Below are positions 1-7,757 of a DNA stretch of 64,000 bases, one piece after another. Where the stretch lies: positions 62,001 through 126,000 of the forward strand of contig NZ_JAAALB010000002.1 in assembly GCF_009905545.1 (NCBI RefSeq), read 5' to 3'. A model generated the notes under the pieces. The model was not told the DNA's origin, did not search any database, and saw nothing but the letters and a program-made list of their open reading frames with translations. Each line of letters starts with the position of its first letter. The stretch's first letter is position 1. Position numbers and translations under genes: made by a program. The stretch is from Cellulophaga sp. BC115SP. Lineage in GTDB: Bacteria > Bacteroidota > Bacteroidia > Cytophagales > Spirosomataceae.

Positions 1-2
1 GG

Positions 3-29
3 GTGATTATTGTCACGCTCAAAAAATAA
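3..29 (+). CDS. possible 3' end of a gene lying left of the window
   Basis: The frame starting at base 3 is open from the window edge and ends with TAA at 27-29, encoding VIIVTLKK. A good intrinsic terminator follows 24 bases later, so a forward gene probably ends here. A second frame is open from base 2 to a TAA at 62-64, but that stop would sit inside the terminator stem, so it is less likely. The protein cannot be named from eight residues. Confidence 0.25.
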   Translation: MIIVTLKK

Positions 30-53
30 CTTTCTCTAAATCTACACAAGAAT

Positions 54-87
54 CCTTCGACTAAATAGTCGAGGGATTTTTGTTTTT
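54..87 (+). terminator. intrinsic terminator
   Basis: Stem CCTTCGAC (54-61), loop TAAATA, stem GTCGAGGG (68-75; one G-T pair), then ATTTTTGTTTTT. It fits termination of a forward gene that enters from the left. Confidence 0.7.
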
Positions 88-225
88 AGGGCTTTGCTAT
101 CTCAAAATTAACCGCCAATATTCTTATTTTAGCCTGAATTGAAATACTTCTCAAAAACATAGCGCTGTATAACGTAAAATCGACACCAATTCGGTAATTT
201 GTTTCGTTAAGCCAAATCAAGCTTG

Positions 226-233
226 TACTTTTG
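226..233 (+). promoter_or_regulatory. candidate -7 box for the M1 peptidase gene
   Basis: TACTTTTG matches the Bacteroidota -7 consensus TAnnTTTG exactly and lies 79 bases before the ATG at 313. No well-spaced TTG (-33) is present, so this is only a candidate. A stem AAAAATCTT (257-265) / AAGATTTTT (283-291) lies in the resulting leader. Confidence 0.4.
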
Positions 234-312
234 TTTTCATTAAACCTTTTTGTTTTAAAAATCTTACCCCTCGCCTGCGGTCAAGATTTTTGATTTCGCT
301 CATTATTTTTAC

Positions 313-1956
313 ATGAAAAAACTCCTTTTTTGCTTGCTATTTATGGCCAGTTTTGGTGTAAATGCACAGCTACTCGTCAACAAACCCACTTTTACTCACG
401 ATGACACTCTTCGTGGCTCGATTACCAAAGAGCGTATTTGGTGGGACTTAAAACATTATGCTTTGCACGTGAGTGTACAGCCCAAAGACAGTACTTTTAG
501 CGGTTTTAATACTATTACTTATCAAGTATTACAGCCATCACAAGTTTTGCAAGTAGATTTACAACAACCTTTAATCATCAGTAAAATTGTTCAAGATGGG
601 GTAAATCTGAAGTTTAAGAGAGATGGAAACGCCTTTTTTGTGACGCTTCAAAAACCACAGAAGGTAGGTAAAACAGAAAGCCTAACGGTTTATTATCAAG
701 GAAAACCACGAGTAGCTAAACGTGCCCCTTGGGATGGTGGTATATCGTGGAGCAAAGACAAAGACGGCAAATGGTTCATTGCTACTTCGTGTCAGGGACT
801 CGGAGCTTCAGTATGGTGGCCATGTAAAGACCACATGTACGACGAGCCCGACAGTATGAGTATTGCAGTGACAGTTCCGAAAGGGCTAATGGACGTTTCA
901 AACGGTCGTTTGAGAAGTGTAAAGGAAAATAGTGATAATACCACAACCTTTGTTTGGGCGGTTGTAAATCCAATCAACAACTATGGTGTTAATCTTAACA
1001 TTGCAAACTACTATAGAATTACGGATAAGTATTTTGGAGAAAAAGGACAGCTAGATCTCAATTATTTTGTTCTTCCTGAAAATTATCAGAAAGCCATGAC
1101 GCATTTCAATCAAGCGAAAGATATGTTGAAGGCTTTTGAATACTGGTTTGGACCATATCCGTTTTATGAAGATAGCTACAAATTAGTGGAAGTTCCTTAT
1201 TTGGGAATGGAACACCAGAGTTCAGTAACGTATGGAAACGGTTATCAGAATGGCTATCGTGGTCGCGACTTGTCAGGTACTGGTTGGGGGACAAAATGGG
1301 ATTTTATCATTGTTCATGAATCAGGACATGAGTGGTTTGCCAACAATATTACCTATAAGGATATAGCAGATATGTGGATTCATGAAAGCTTTACCAATTA
1401 TTCTGAAAATTTGTTTACAGAGTATCATTATGGAAAAGAAGCTGGACACGCATACGTACTAGGAACTCGCAAACTTATCAGTAATGACCGTCCGATTATT
1501 GGGGTTTATAATGTCAATCATGAAGGTTCTGGAGATATGTATTACAAAGGTGGTAATATGCTCCACACGATTCGTTACATTATCGATAATGATGAAAAAT
1601 GGAGAAATATCCTTCGTGGAATGAATCAAGTATTCTATCATAAAACAGTTACTACGGAAGAAATAGAAAACTATATCTCTCAACAAAGTGAGGTAAATTT
1701 GAGTAAAGTTTTTGACCAATATCTTAGAACAGTACAAATTCCAACCTTAGAATATAAAGTGTCAGGAAACAAATTAGAGTATCGTTGGACCACTTGTATC
1801 GATGGTTTTGATATGCCTGTCAGATTTAAAAAAGCGGATAATACTTATCTAAAAGTAAAGCCAAGTATGCAATGGCAATCTGTAGAAGATAGCAACTTGA
1901 GCAATATAAGTGTTGATGAGAATTTTTATATAAACTCTAAAAATCTTAATAAATAG
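313..1956 (+). CDS. M1 family zinc metallopeptidase, exported
   Basis: Predicted aminopeptidase of the M1 (gluzincin) family, removing N-terminal residues from peptides. The protein has 547 residues. A signal peptide (MKKLLFCLLFMASFGVNAQ) indicates export to the periplasm or beyond. The zinc site is complete: HESGH at residues 335-339 and the third ligand in WIHE, Glu358, giving the HExxH-18-E spacing of M1 enzymes. LGMEHQSSVTYG upstream corresponds to the exopeptidase GxMEN region, although with H where N is usual. The C-terminal helical domain of larger PepN enzymes is absent, so this is the short form common in Bacteroidota. It is a single gene bounded by a terminator on each side. The family is clear; the substrate is not. 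Confidence 0.9.
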   Translation: MKKLLFCLLFMASFGVNAQLLVNKPTFTHDDTLRGSITKERIWWDLKHYALHVSVQPKDSTFSGFNTITYQVLQPSQVLQVDLQQPLIISKIVQDGVNLKFKRDGNAFFVTLQKPQKVGKTESLTVYYQGKPRVAKRAPWDGGISWSKDKDGKWFIATSCQGLGASVWWPCKDHMYDEPDSMSIAVTVPKGLMDVSNGRLRSVKENSDNTTTFVWAVVNPINNYGVNLNIANYYRITDKYFGEKGQLDLNYFVLPENYQKAMTHFNQAKDMLKAFEYWFGPYPFYEDSYKLVEVPYLGMEHQSSVTYGNGYQNGYRGRDLSGTGWGTKWDFIIVHESGHEWFANNITYKDIADMWIHESFTNYSENLFTEYHYGKEAGHAYVLGTRKLISNDRPIIGVYNVNHEGSGDMYYKGGNMLHTIRYIIDNDEKWRNILRGMNQVFYHKTVTTEEIENYISQQSEVNLSKVFDQYLRTVQIPTLEYKVSGNKLEYRWTTCIDGFDMPVRFKKADNTYLKVKPSMQWQSVEDSNLSNISVDENFYINSKNLNK

Positions 1957-1960
1957 TCAA

Positions 1961-1997
1961 AAAACTGCGTTTGAGCATATTCAAACGCAGTTTTTTT
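1961..1997 (+). terminator. intrinsic terminator after the M1 peptidase
   Basis: Perfect 14-bp inverted repeat AAAACTGCGTTTGA (1961-1974) / TCAAACGCAGTTTT (1981-1994) with loop GCATAT and a T-run, five bases after the stop codon. Confidence 0.9.
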
Positions 1998-2286
1998 ATT
2001 TTACCCTATAAAAAACTCACCTCTGATAATCTTCACCAAAGTGGATATTCCTACATGAGTGTAATAAGTCTTGAGTTAATTCATGTAGATACATATTTTT
2101 GTAAATCCGATATTTCCTATCATTACTTATTCTTAATAATTTATCTGACGACGCCTAGATTTGGACAGTTCCACTAACCGTTACGGAATTCTCGAATCTT
2201 CATTTTGTACATTCTTGAACTAATTTACATCCTTACCTTTCGGTTCGAGGGAGTACTGCTCTATTCATCCTTTTATTAAATAAACA
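1998..2286. other. intergenic leader before the TonB receptor
   Basis: No credible gene. It holds a promoter candidate (2071-2101) and an inverted repeat CTACATGA (2051-2058) / TCATGTAG (2081-2088) that spans the -33 box and could be an operator. A weaker promoter-like pair, TTG (2215-2217) and TACCTTTC (2234-2241), lies closer to the gene. Confidence 0.4.
2071..2101 (+). promoter_or_regulatory. Bacteroidota-type promoter candidate
   Basis: TTG (2071-2073), a 20-base spacer, then TATTTTTG (2094-2101), an exact TAnnTTTG. The start would be near 2108, which gives a leader of about 180 bases before the ATG at 2287. Confidence 0.5.
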
Positions 2287-5253
2287 ATGAAAAACATCTT
2301 TACTAAAAGCATCCTTGCTTTGGGGTTGATGCTATGCGCTTTTGCGTCTTTTGCTCAAACCAAAATCACAGGTAAAGTAACCGATGCATCCACTAATGAA
2401 GTAATGGCAGGCGTTAACATTATGATTAGAGGAAAAGTGACGGGTACCACTACCAACCTTGACGGAACATTTACACTTTACACCCAAGTCCCTCTACCTT
2501 TCAAACTTGCGATATCTTTTGTGGGTTACAAAACCCAAGAAATTGTTGTAACCGAACCTCATGCCAAATTAAATATTGCCATGATAGAACAAGTTACTCA
2601 AGGAGAAGAAGTAGTAGTATCTGCTGCCCGTGTAGAAGAAAGTGTGATGAAATCGCCCGTAACTATTGAAAAAATTGACATTCGTTCGATTCAATCTAAC
2701 CCTTCATTCAACTTTTTAGAGAGTTTGAAATACCTCAAAGGAATTGATTATACGACGCAATCTATGTCTTTTACCTCTATCAACGCTCGTGGATTTAATG
2801 CCAATGGCAACAACCGCCTCGTACAGCTGGTGGATGGTATGGACAACCAAGCGCCTGGTACCAACTTTTCAGTGGGTACAATTGTAGTTACCTCCGATAT
2901 TGACTTAGCAAGTGCCGAATTTTTGCCTGGTGCAGCCTCTGCTCTCTATGGTCCTAATGCTCTCAATGGTATTTTGTTGATGAATACGAAAAGTCCTTTT
3001 TTGTATAAGGGTCTAAGTGCCAATTTAAAAACAGGGCTTATGCACGAAAGCAATCGTAGTCAGCCTAACAGCTCATTCTATGATTTTAGTATGCGCTGGG
3101 CGCAGTCGTTCAATGATAAGTTTGCGATGAAAGTCAACTTCTGGTACATCGGTGTACCAAGAGACTGGGCGGTAAGCAATACCTTGAATATGAACGATGG
3201 CTTGACTGGCAAAACTAATCGTATGACAGACCCTAACTACAATGGAGTCAATGTATATGGTGACGAAGTTTCACAGGATTTGCGTGCAATTGCTGACAAA
3301 ATGGTGGCGGCAAATTTGCTTCCCGCATCTTCAGCATCTTTGATTCCGTATGGCACGATGGTGAGCCGTACAGGTTATAATGAATTGGATTTGGTAAAAC
3401 CCGAAGCTAAAAATATTCGTACCAGTGTGGCATTACATTATCGTTTGAGTGAAAATATTGAAGCCATTGGACAATTCATGTATGGTAGTGGTACTTCGGT
3501 ATATATGGGTTCTGACCGTTACTCACTTAATAACTTTGATGGTTTACAAGCAAAATTAGAACTAAAAGGTTCAAACTTCTACTTGCGTGGATATACCACT
3601 CAAGAACGTTCAGGAAATACTTTTGCAACGGGTGTATTGGCACAGTTACTCAACGAAAGTTGGGGTGGCGGAAGCACTACTTGGTATCCTACCTACGTGG
3701 GTGCTTACCTAAAAGCCTTGCAATCAGGAAGTGTAGGAATCAATGCACACAACGTTGCTCGTGGTATTGCTGATGCTGGTCGTCCAGTACCTGGTTCTGC
3801 TGTATTTAATGCCTTAACAACAGACATTAAAAATGTAAATATAGCTGCTACAGACAATGCTTCATATCCTTATGGAGGTGCACACCTTTATGATAAAACC
3901 AATATGTATCAGTTGGAGGGTATGTACAACTTCAAAAATGAGATTAAGTTTGCTGAGGTAATTGTAGGAAGTAACTATCGTATGTATGACCTAAATTCTG
4001 GAGGTACATTTTATCCTGATAAAGACGGTAAAGGAATTCAGGTAAACGAATGGGGTGCATATTTACAAGCTACAAAATCTTTATTTAACGAGAAGTTGAA
4101 AATTGTAGCCTCAAGTCGTTATGACAAAAACCAAAACTTCGAAGGACAGTTTTCTCCGCGTGTGGCAGCAGTAGTATCTCCTTGGAAAGAGCATTCTTTC
4201 AGAGTGTCTTATCAAACAGGCTTTAGAATACCAACAATTCAGTCGCAGTATGTCGACATCAAAGCGCCACAAGCGATTGTTATTGGTGGGTTGGGTAACT
4301 ATGCTACCAAATACGGTTTGAATTCTACGACTAACCCAGCCTATACGATAGCAACAGTAAAAGCATTTGGTACTCAAATTCAGGAAAGGGCTACAGCCTT
4401 AGCTCCTAGTATTGCTACAGGCTTGCAAGCAGAAGCTCAAGCTAATCCACAAGCATTTGCTAACAAATATGGTGTAGCAGCATCAGTAGCATCCATTGCT
4501 GATTTGACTACTAAATTAGCTACGCAACAAGGTACCCAAGCAGCATTAGCCTCAGGTGTATTAAAACCTTATGAGTTTAAACCGTACAAGCCAGAAATTG
4601 TACAATCTTATGAAATTGGATATCGTGGTTTGATTGCGAATGCACTATACATCGATGCCAGCTACTATTACAACCAATTTAAGAATTTCGCTTATCAAGA
4701 AACCTTGATGCAATCTACTACAGGTACACCACTTGGTTTACTCAGCGAAGCTACTCGTCAAATTTACTCGATGCCAGCCTCTTCACAAGGAAAAGCAGTA
4801 ACCGAAGGTTTTGCAGCTGGAGTAGATTATCGTTTGCCAAAAGGTTTCTTAATTGGTGGTAATGTCTCTTATAACTCGTTGAAAGAGTTTGACCAAAATA
4901 TCATTGACCAAGGAGGAACAGCGGCATTCAATACGCCGAAATTCAAGTATTCTGCTTCAATTGCTAACCGTGAACTTGGCAAATCAGGCATTGGGTTCAA
5001 CGTAATTTGGCGTTACCAAGATGCCTTTTTGTGGCAGTCGGGTATCGTTGCAGGATATGATTCAAACGCTACTATTGTACCAGCTATTTCTACTTTTGAT
5101 GCGCAGATTTCGAAGAAGATTTCTAGCTTGAAGTCAATCCTAAAACTAGGAGCTACGAATATTTTAGGAAAATCATATTTCACAGCTTATGGTAATCCAA
5201 ATGTTGGATCGACTTACTTCTTGTCTTTGACATTCGATGAGTTGACAAAATAA
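2287..5253 (+). CDS. TonB-dependent outer-membrane receptor with carboxypeptidase-regulatory-like domain
   Basis: Outer-membrane, proton-motive-force-driven importer of an unknown ligand. The 988-residue protein starts with a signal peptide (to about residue 24, cut after FASFAQ). It continues with a CarboxypepD_reg-like beta-sandwich (about 25-105; ITGKVTDASTNEVMAGVNI), a plug domain (about 115-235; INARGFNANGNNRLVQLVDG and AASALYGPNALNGILLMNTK) and a 22-strand barrel ending in an aromatic-rich strand (GSTYFLSLTFDELTK). An unusual Ala/Gln-rich segment at about 699-760 interrupts the barrel and is probably an extracellular loop. No SusD partner adjoins it, so it is more like a siderophore- or small-ligand-type receptor than a SusC. 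The following dehydrogenase is separated by a terminator, so co-function is not implied. Confidence 0.9.
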   Translation: MKNIFTKSILALGLMLCAFASFAQTKITGKVTDASTNEVMAGVNIMIRGKVTGTTTNLDGTFTLYTQVPLPFKLAISFVGYKTQEIVVTEPHAKLNIAMIEQVTQGEEVVVSAARVEESVMKSPVTIEKIDIRSIQSNPSFNFLESLKYLKGIDYTTQSMSFTSINARGFNANGNNRLVQLVDGMDNQAPGTNFSVGTIVVTSDIDLASAEFLPGAASALYGPNALNGILLMNTKSPFLYKGLSANLKTGLMHESNRSQPNSSFYDFSMRWAQSFNDKFAMKVNFWYIGVPRDWAVSNTLNMNDGLTGKTNRMTDPNYNGVNVYGDEVSQDLRAIADKMVAANLLPASSASLIPYGTMVSRTGYNELDLVKPEAKNIRTSVALHYRLSENIEAIGQFMYGSGTSVYMGSDRYSLNNFDGLQAKLELKGSNFYLRGYTTQERSGNTFATGVLAQLLNESWGGGSTTWYPTYVGAYLKALQSGSVGINAHNVARGIADAGRPVPGSAVFNALTTDIKNVNIAATDNASYPYGGAHLYDKTNMYQLEGMYNFKNEIKFAEVIVGSNYRMYDLNSGGTFYPDKDGKGIQVNEWGAYLQATKSLFNEKLKIVASSRYDKNQNFEGQFSPRVAAVVSPWKEHSFRVSYQTGFRIPTIQSQYVDIKAPQAIVIGGLGNYATKYGLNSTTNPAYTIATVKAFGTQIQERATALAPSIATGLQAEAQANPQAFANKYGVAASVASIADLTTKLATQQGTQAALASGVLKPYEFKPYKPEIVQSYEIGYRGLIANALYIDASYYYNQFKNFAYQETLMQSTTGTPLGLLSEATRQIYSMPASSQGKAVTEGFAAGVDYRLPKGFLIGGNVSYNSLKEFDQNIIDQGGTAAFNTPKFKYSASIANRELGKSGIGFNVIWRYQDAFLWQSGIVAGYDSNATIVPAISTFDAQISKKISSLKSILKLGATNILGKSYFTAYGNPNVGSTYFLSLTFDELTK

Positions 5254-5280
5254 ACACTTTTTACAGCTAACACATCTATT

Positions 5281-5313
5281 CGGGTAAAGGAGAAATCTTT
5301 TGCCCGTTTTTTT
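5281..5313 (+). terminator. intrinsic terminator after the TonB receptor
   Basis: Stem CGGGTAAAGG (5281-5290) / CTTTTGCCCG (5297-5306) with two G-T pairs, followed by seven T. Confidence 0.85.
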
Positions 5314-5430
5314 ATTCATTACCTTCGATTTTGAGTATATAATCCTTTCTTGAACCCTATAGATAAAACACTTACTAATCGATAATTCAATCATTCAGCA
5401 TAAAAAGCTGTTCTCAATGTTAAATTTTTA

Positions 5431-6447
5431 ATGAAAACACTTACCTTATTACAACCTGAATCTTTTGCGTATTCTGATACAGAAAAACCTTCTTCTCTCC
5501 TCCCTAATGAAGTTTTAGTAAAAGTCCATAAAATCGGAATTTGTGGGACTGACTATCATGCTTTTTGGGGTAGACAACCCTTTTTTCAATATCCTCGTAT
5601 TTTGGGACATGAATTGGGCGTCGAGGTTATAGCCATTGGGTCGGAAGTTACAGAAGTGACCGTTGGACAAAAATGTGCCGTAGAACCATATTTGAATTGT
5701 GGCGAATGCTGGGCTTGTGAGCGTGATTTGGGCAACTGTTGTGAAAATTTGCAAGTAATGGGCGTACATACCGATGGTGGTATGCGTGAATATATCAAAG
5801 TACCTGCTCACAAACTTCATGTTTCTGAAAAATTGAACTATGAGCAGTTGGCATTGGTAGAAACACTTGGTATTGGTGCTCATGCGGTAGAAAGAGCCAA
5901 TGTGCAATCAAATGACTTGGTGTTGGTAGTTGGCGCAGGTCCTATTGGGCTATCTGTACTCGAATTTGTAAAGCTACGTGGCGCAAAAGTGGCTGTTGTG
6001 GATAGAAATACGCAGCGATTAGATTTTTGCTTAGACCACAAAAAAGCTGATGCCAGTATTGTTGCTAATGACCAAACGATAGTACAAATTTTGGAAGTAT
6101 TTGGTGGAAAAATGCCAACAGTAGTTTTGGATGCTACAGGAAGTCCTGCTTCGATGCACCAGTCCTTCAATTATTTGGCAGCAGGCGGAAGATTAGTTTT
6201 TGTTGGATTATATCAAGGTGACTATCAGTTCAATGATCCAAGTTTTCATAAAAGAGAATTGACGATTATGGGTAGTCGCAATAGCAAACCGAACAATTTC
6301 AAAGAAATTATTGCTGCCATGGAAACAGGCGAATTATCAGTAGATAGCTGGATTTCACACCGTATTACTTTCGAAGAAGTGGCAGAACAATTACCTAAAT
6401 TGTACACTGAACCTTCATTAGTGAAAGCGGTAATTTCGTGGGAGTAA
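5431..6447 (+). CDS. zinc-dependent medium-chain alcohol/polyol dehydrogenase
   Basis: NAD(P)-dependent oxidoreductase of the MDR (zinc alcohol dehydrogenase) superfamily, cytosolic, 338 residues. The catalytic zinc ligands are visible: Cys38 (GICGTD), His60-Glu61 (LGHE) and Glu144 in VETLGIGAHA. The structural zinc lobe has Cys90, Cys93, Cys96 and Cys104. The Rossmann fold starts at GAGPIG (168-173). Length and motifs resemble sugar-acid or polyol dehydrogenases (the L-galactonate or threonine dehydrogenase branch) more than ethanol dehydrogenases, but the substrate cannot be read from sequence. It stands alone between a terminator and a convergent toxin-antitoxin pair. Confidence 0.85.
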   Translation: MKTLTLLQPESFAYSDTEKPSSLLPNEVLVKVHKIGICGTDYHAFWGRQPFFQYPRILGHELGVEVIAIGSEVTEVTVGQKCAVEPYLNCGECWACERDLGNCCENLQVMGVHTDGGMREYIKVPAHKLHVSEKLNYEQLALVETLGIGAHAVERANVQSNDLVLVVGAGPIGLSVLEFVKLRGAKVAVVDRNTQRLDFCLDHKKADASIVANDQTIVQILEVFGGKMPTVVLDATGSPASMHQSFNYLAAGGRLVFVGLYQGDYQFNDPSFHKRELTIMGSRNSKPNNFKEIIAAMETGELSVDSWISHRITFEEVAEQLPKLYTEPSLVKAVISWE

Positions 6448-6501
6448 AAAAACGATACTTGTATTTGAGCTAAAACAACACCTTTCAGAAATACTATTAA
6501 T

Positions 6502-6542
6502 GGGTTTTGCGTAAGTCAAGATATGGCTCTTGCGCAAAGCCC
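6502..6542. other. inverted repeat between convergent genes
   Basis: GGGTTTTGCGTAAG (6502-6515) pairs with CTTGCGCAAAGCCC (6529-6542) through 14 positions, two of them wobble. There is no T-run on either side, so it may be a terminator-like or mRNA-end structure, not a classical intrinsic terminator. Confidence 0.5.
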
Positions 6543-6558
6543 CAAACAACAGTTCCGT

Positions 6559-6972
6559 CTAATCAATTACCTGAAGACCATCATAAATCGGAAAATACTC
6601 ATCAGTACTAAGTACAGGCATCTTTTCTACCAAAGATTGCGAAATGATCAGTAAATCGAATGGATCTCCATGAGGTTTTAGACTGCCTTGCTTAGGATAA
6701 ATTTTGGGTATATCTATAATCTTGGCTATATGCTCTTCTTTTACAGTTAAGATATTTATTCCCAAGTCTTTAATTTTATTTAAGGCATCTTCTATAGAAT
6801 ATTCGATTGGCGAGTTACCTTTTCTAATTTTAACTGCCATTTCATGAAAGCTTGCAATACTTGCCCAAAGAATGGATTTTGAGGATAATATATCCTTTTG
6901 AGATTTTGAAAGTCTAGAACTATCATTATTCAGAATAAAAATAATAATGTTTGTATCTAATAGGTAAGCCAT
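6559..6972 (-). CDS. vapC: PIN-domain ribonuclease toxin, VapC-like
   Basis: Predicted Mg-dependent RNase of the PIN family, the toxin half of a type II toxin-antitoxin module. The 137-residue protein begins MAYLLDTNIIIF, and the acidic residues of the PIN active site are in place: Asp6, Glu44 (SFHEMAVKIRKG), Asp103/Asp106 (HGDPFDLLI) and Asp124 (LSTDE). The start codon immediately follows the TAA of the upstream small gene (TAAATG, no spacer), which implies translational coupling. VapC family toxins of this subtype (FHEMAVKIRKG, HGDPFDLLI) usually pair with a short antitoxin encoded directly upstream, as here. The RNA target is unknown. Confidence 0.85.
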   Translation of the reverse strand: MAYLLDTNIIIFILNNDSSRLSKSQKDILSSKSILWASIASFHEMAVKIRKGNSPIEYSIEDALNKIKDLGINILTVKEEHIAKIIDIPKIYPKQGSLKPHGDPFDLLIISQSLVEKMPVLSTDEYFPIYDGLQVID

Positions 6973-7128
6973 TTACTGTTTTTGAAGCTTCTGTAAATTC
7001 TGTTGATGTATTTTTTTGAGCCTTTCGGTATTCTTTTTTCTCTCCTCTGGTGTATGAAGTTCATGCTCTTCCAAAAGTCCCTTGTAAGGACTTTTCTTTG
7101 AGGATTTATTTTGAGGATTAACCGTCAT
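6973..7128 (-). CDS. small basic protein, putative antitoxin partner of the PIN toxin
   Basis: A 51-residue, highly charged protein beginning MTVNPQNKSSKKSP. Its C-terminal half (about residues 27-51) is rich in Lys, Glu and Gln and looks helical. I chose ATG at 7126-7128 because the candidate -7 box TATATTTG lies just upstream at 7152-7159; the longer reading from 7200 would cover that promoter. The gene ends exactly where vapC begins. No AbrB, ribbon-helix-helix or Phd motif is evident, so its role as antitoxin is inferred from position only. It may neutralise the toxin through its C-terminal helix, as short VapB proteins do. Confidence 0.6.
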   Translation of the reverse strand: MTVNPQNKSSKKSPYKGLLEEHELHTPEERKKNTERLKKIHQQNLQKLQKQ

Positions 7129-7151
7129 AACTATTTCGTATTTTTGTACTA

Positions 7152-7159
7152 CAAATATA
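7152..7159 (-). promoter_or_regulatory. -7 box of the toxin-antitoxin operon
   Basis: CAAATATA on the forward strand, that is TATATTTG on the coding strand, an exact TAnnTTTG. It lies 23 bases before the chosen ATG. Immediately upstream, GTCAT (7177-7181) and ATGAC (7189-7193), with the palindrome GTCATGAC (7177-7184), could be an operator. Confidence 0.5.
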
Positions 7160-7293
7160 GCGATATTTTTAAATTTGTCATGACTTTTATGACCTAGCAC
7201 ATATCTGATAACTATATCTTAAATTTGATCATTCCTCACACCGAATAACTTTAGCAATAGCAAATCAGAATTGGCTCAAAAAACACAAGTCCA

Positions 7294-7629
7294 TCAACTA
7301 TTCAATGCACATTTACTAGATTTCATAATAAACCTTACTCCTAGAGGTGCTTCTAGCGAAAAGCCTCCTCCCTTACCTGGCGATACATCCAGCGTTAGTT
7401 CGGTATCCTTCCAAAAAGCCAACTGGTCATTGGTGGTATAAATAGCACATTCACAAACATCTCCTAATTTAATATCCACCTCTCCTAATCGGAATTCTCC
7501 TAATTCGTAGCACTGAGGCTGAGTACCATCACAACAACCACCACTGATATGAAACATCAGTCGCCCATGCCGATTCTGCAATTGCCGAACCACATCTTTT
7601 GCCAAAGCTGTTATCTTAATTTGATTCAT
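7294..7629 (-). CDS. DUF779 family protein
   Basis: Small cytosolic protein of 111 residues with the DUF779 signature: SGGCCDG near residues 29-35, ECAIYTTNDQLAFW in the middle and PGKGGGFSLEAPLGVRF near the end. Its biochemical role is unproven. The family is typically found beside aldehyde dehydrogenases of the ExaC/AldB type, which is exactly the arrangement here (ALDH ends 128 bases upstream on the same strand). The Cys pair could bind metal or be redox-active; this is inference. Confidence 0.85.
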   Translation of the reverse strand: MNQIKITALAKDVVRQLQNRHGRLMFHISGGCCDGTQPQCYELGEFRLGEVDIKLGDVCECAIYTTNDQLAFWKDTELTLDVSPGKGGGFSLEAPLGVRFIMKSSKCALNS

Positions 7630-7654
7630 GTTTTCAATTTTGAATTTTGAATGA

Positions 7655-7736
7655 GTGAATTGTGAATTACAAATTACTCCTAAAGAAGGTATATAGTACC
7701 TCTATGCAGTATTTGTTACAACTATTCACAATTCAC
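7655..7736. repeat. inverted repeat between aldehyde dehydrogenase and DUF779 genes
   Basis: GTGAATTGTGAA (7655-7666) and TTCACAATTCAC (7725-7736) form a perfect 12-bp inverted repeat with a 58-base loop. Related TGAATTGTGAAT-like runs occur in other spacers of the window (29330-29365, 33454-33623, 38459-38480, 41935-41965). Confidence 0.6.
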
Positions 7737-7757
7737 CATTCACAACTAACTCATTGT

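Noticed and set aside
1971-2177. A 68-residue forward frame after the M1 peptidase
   Set aside because: It begins inside the terminator stem and covers the promoter candidate of the next gene.
2161-2260. A tRNA-like GGTTCGAG motif near 2242
   Set aside because: No acceptor stem or anticodon arm could be built around it; no other tRNA signs in the window.
6559-7200. Genomic island or prophage around the toxin-antitoxin pair
   Set aside because: No integrase, attachment repeats, tRNA or composition shift is visible; the pair stands alone between ordinary genes.
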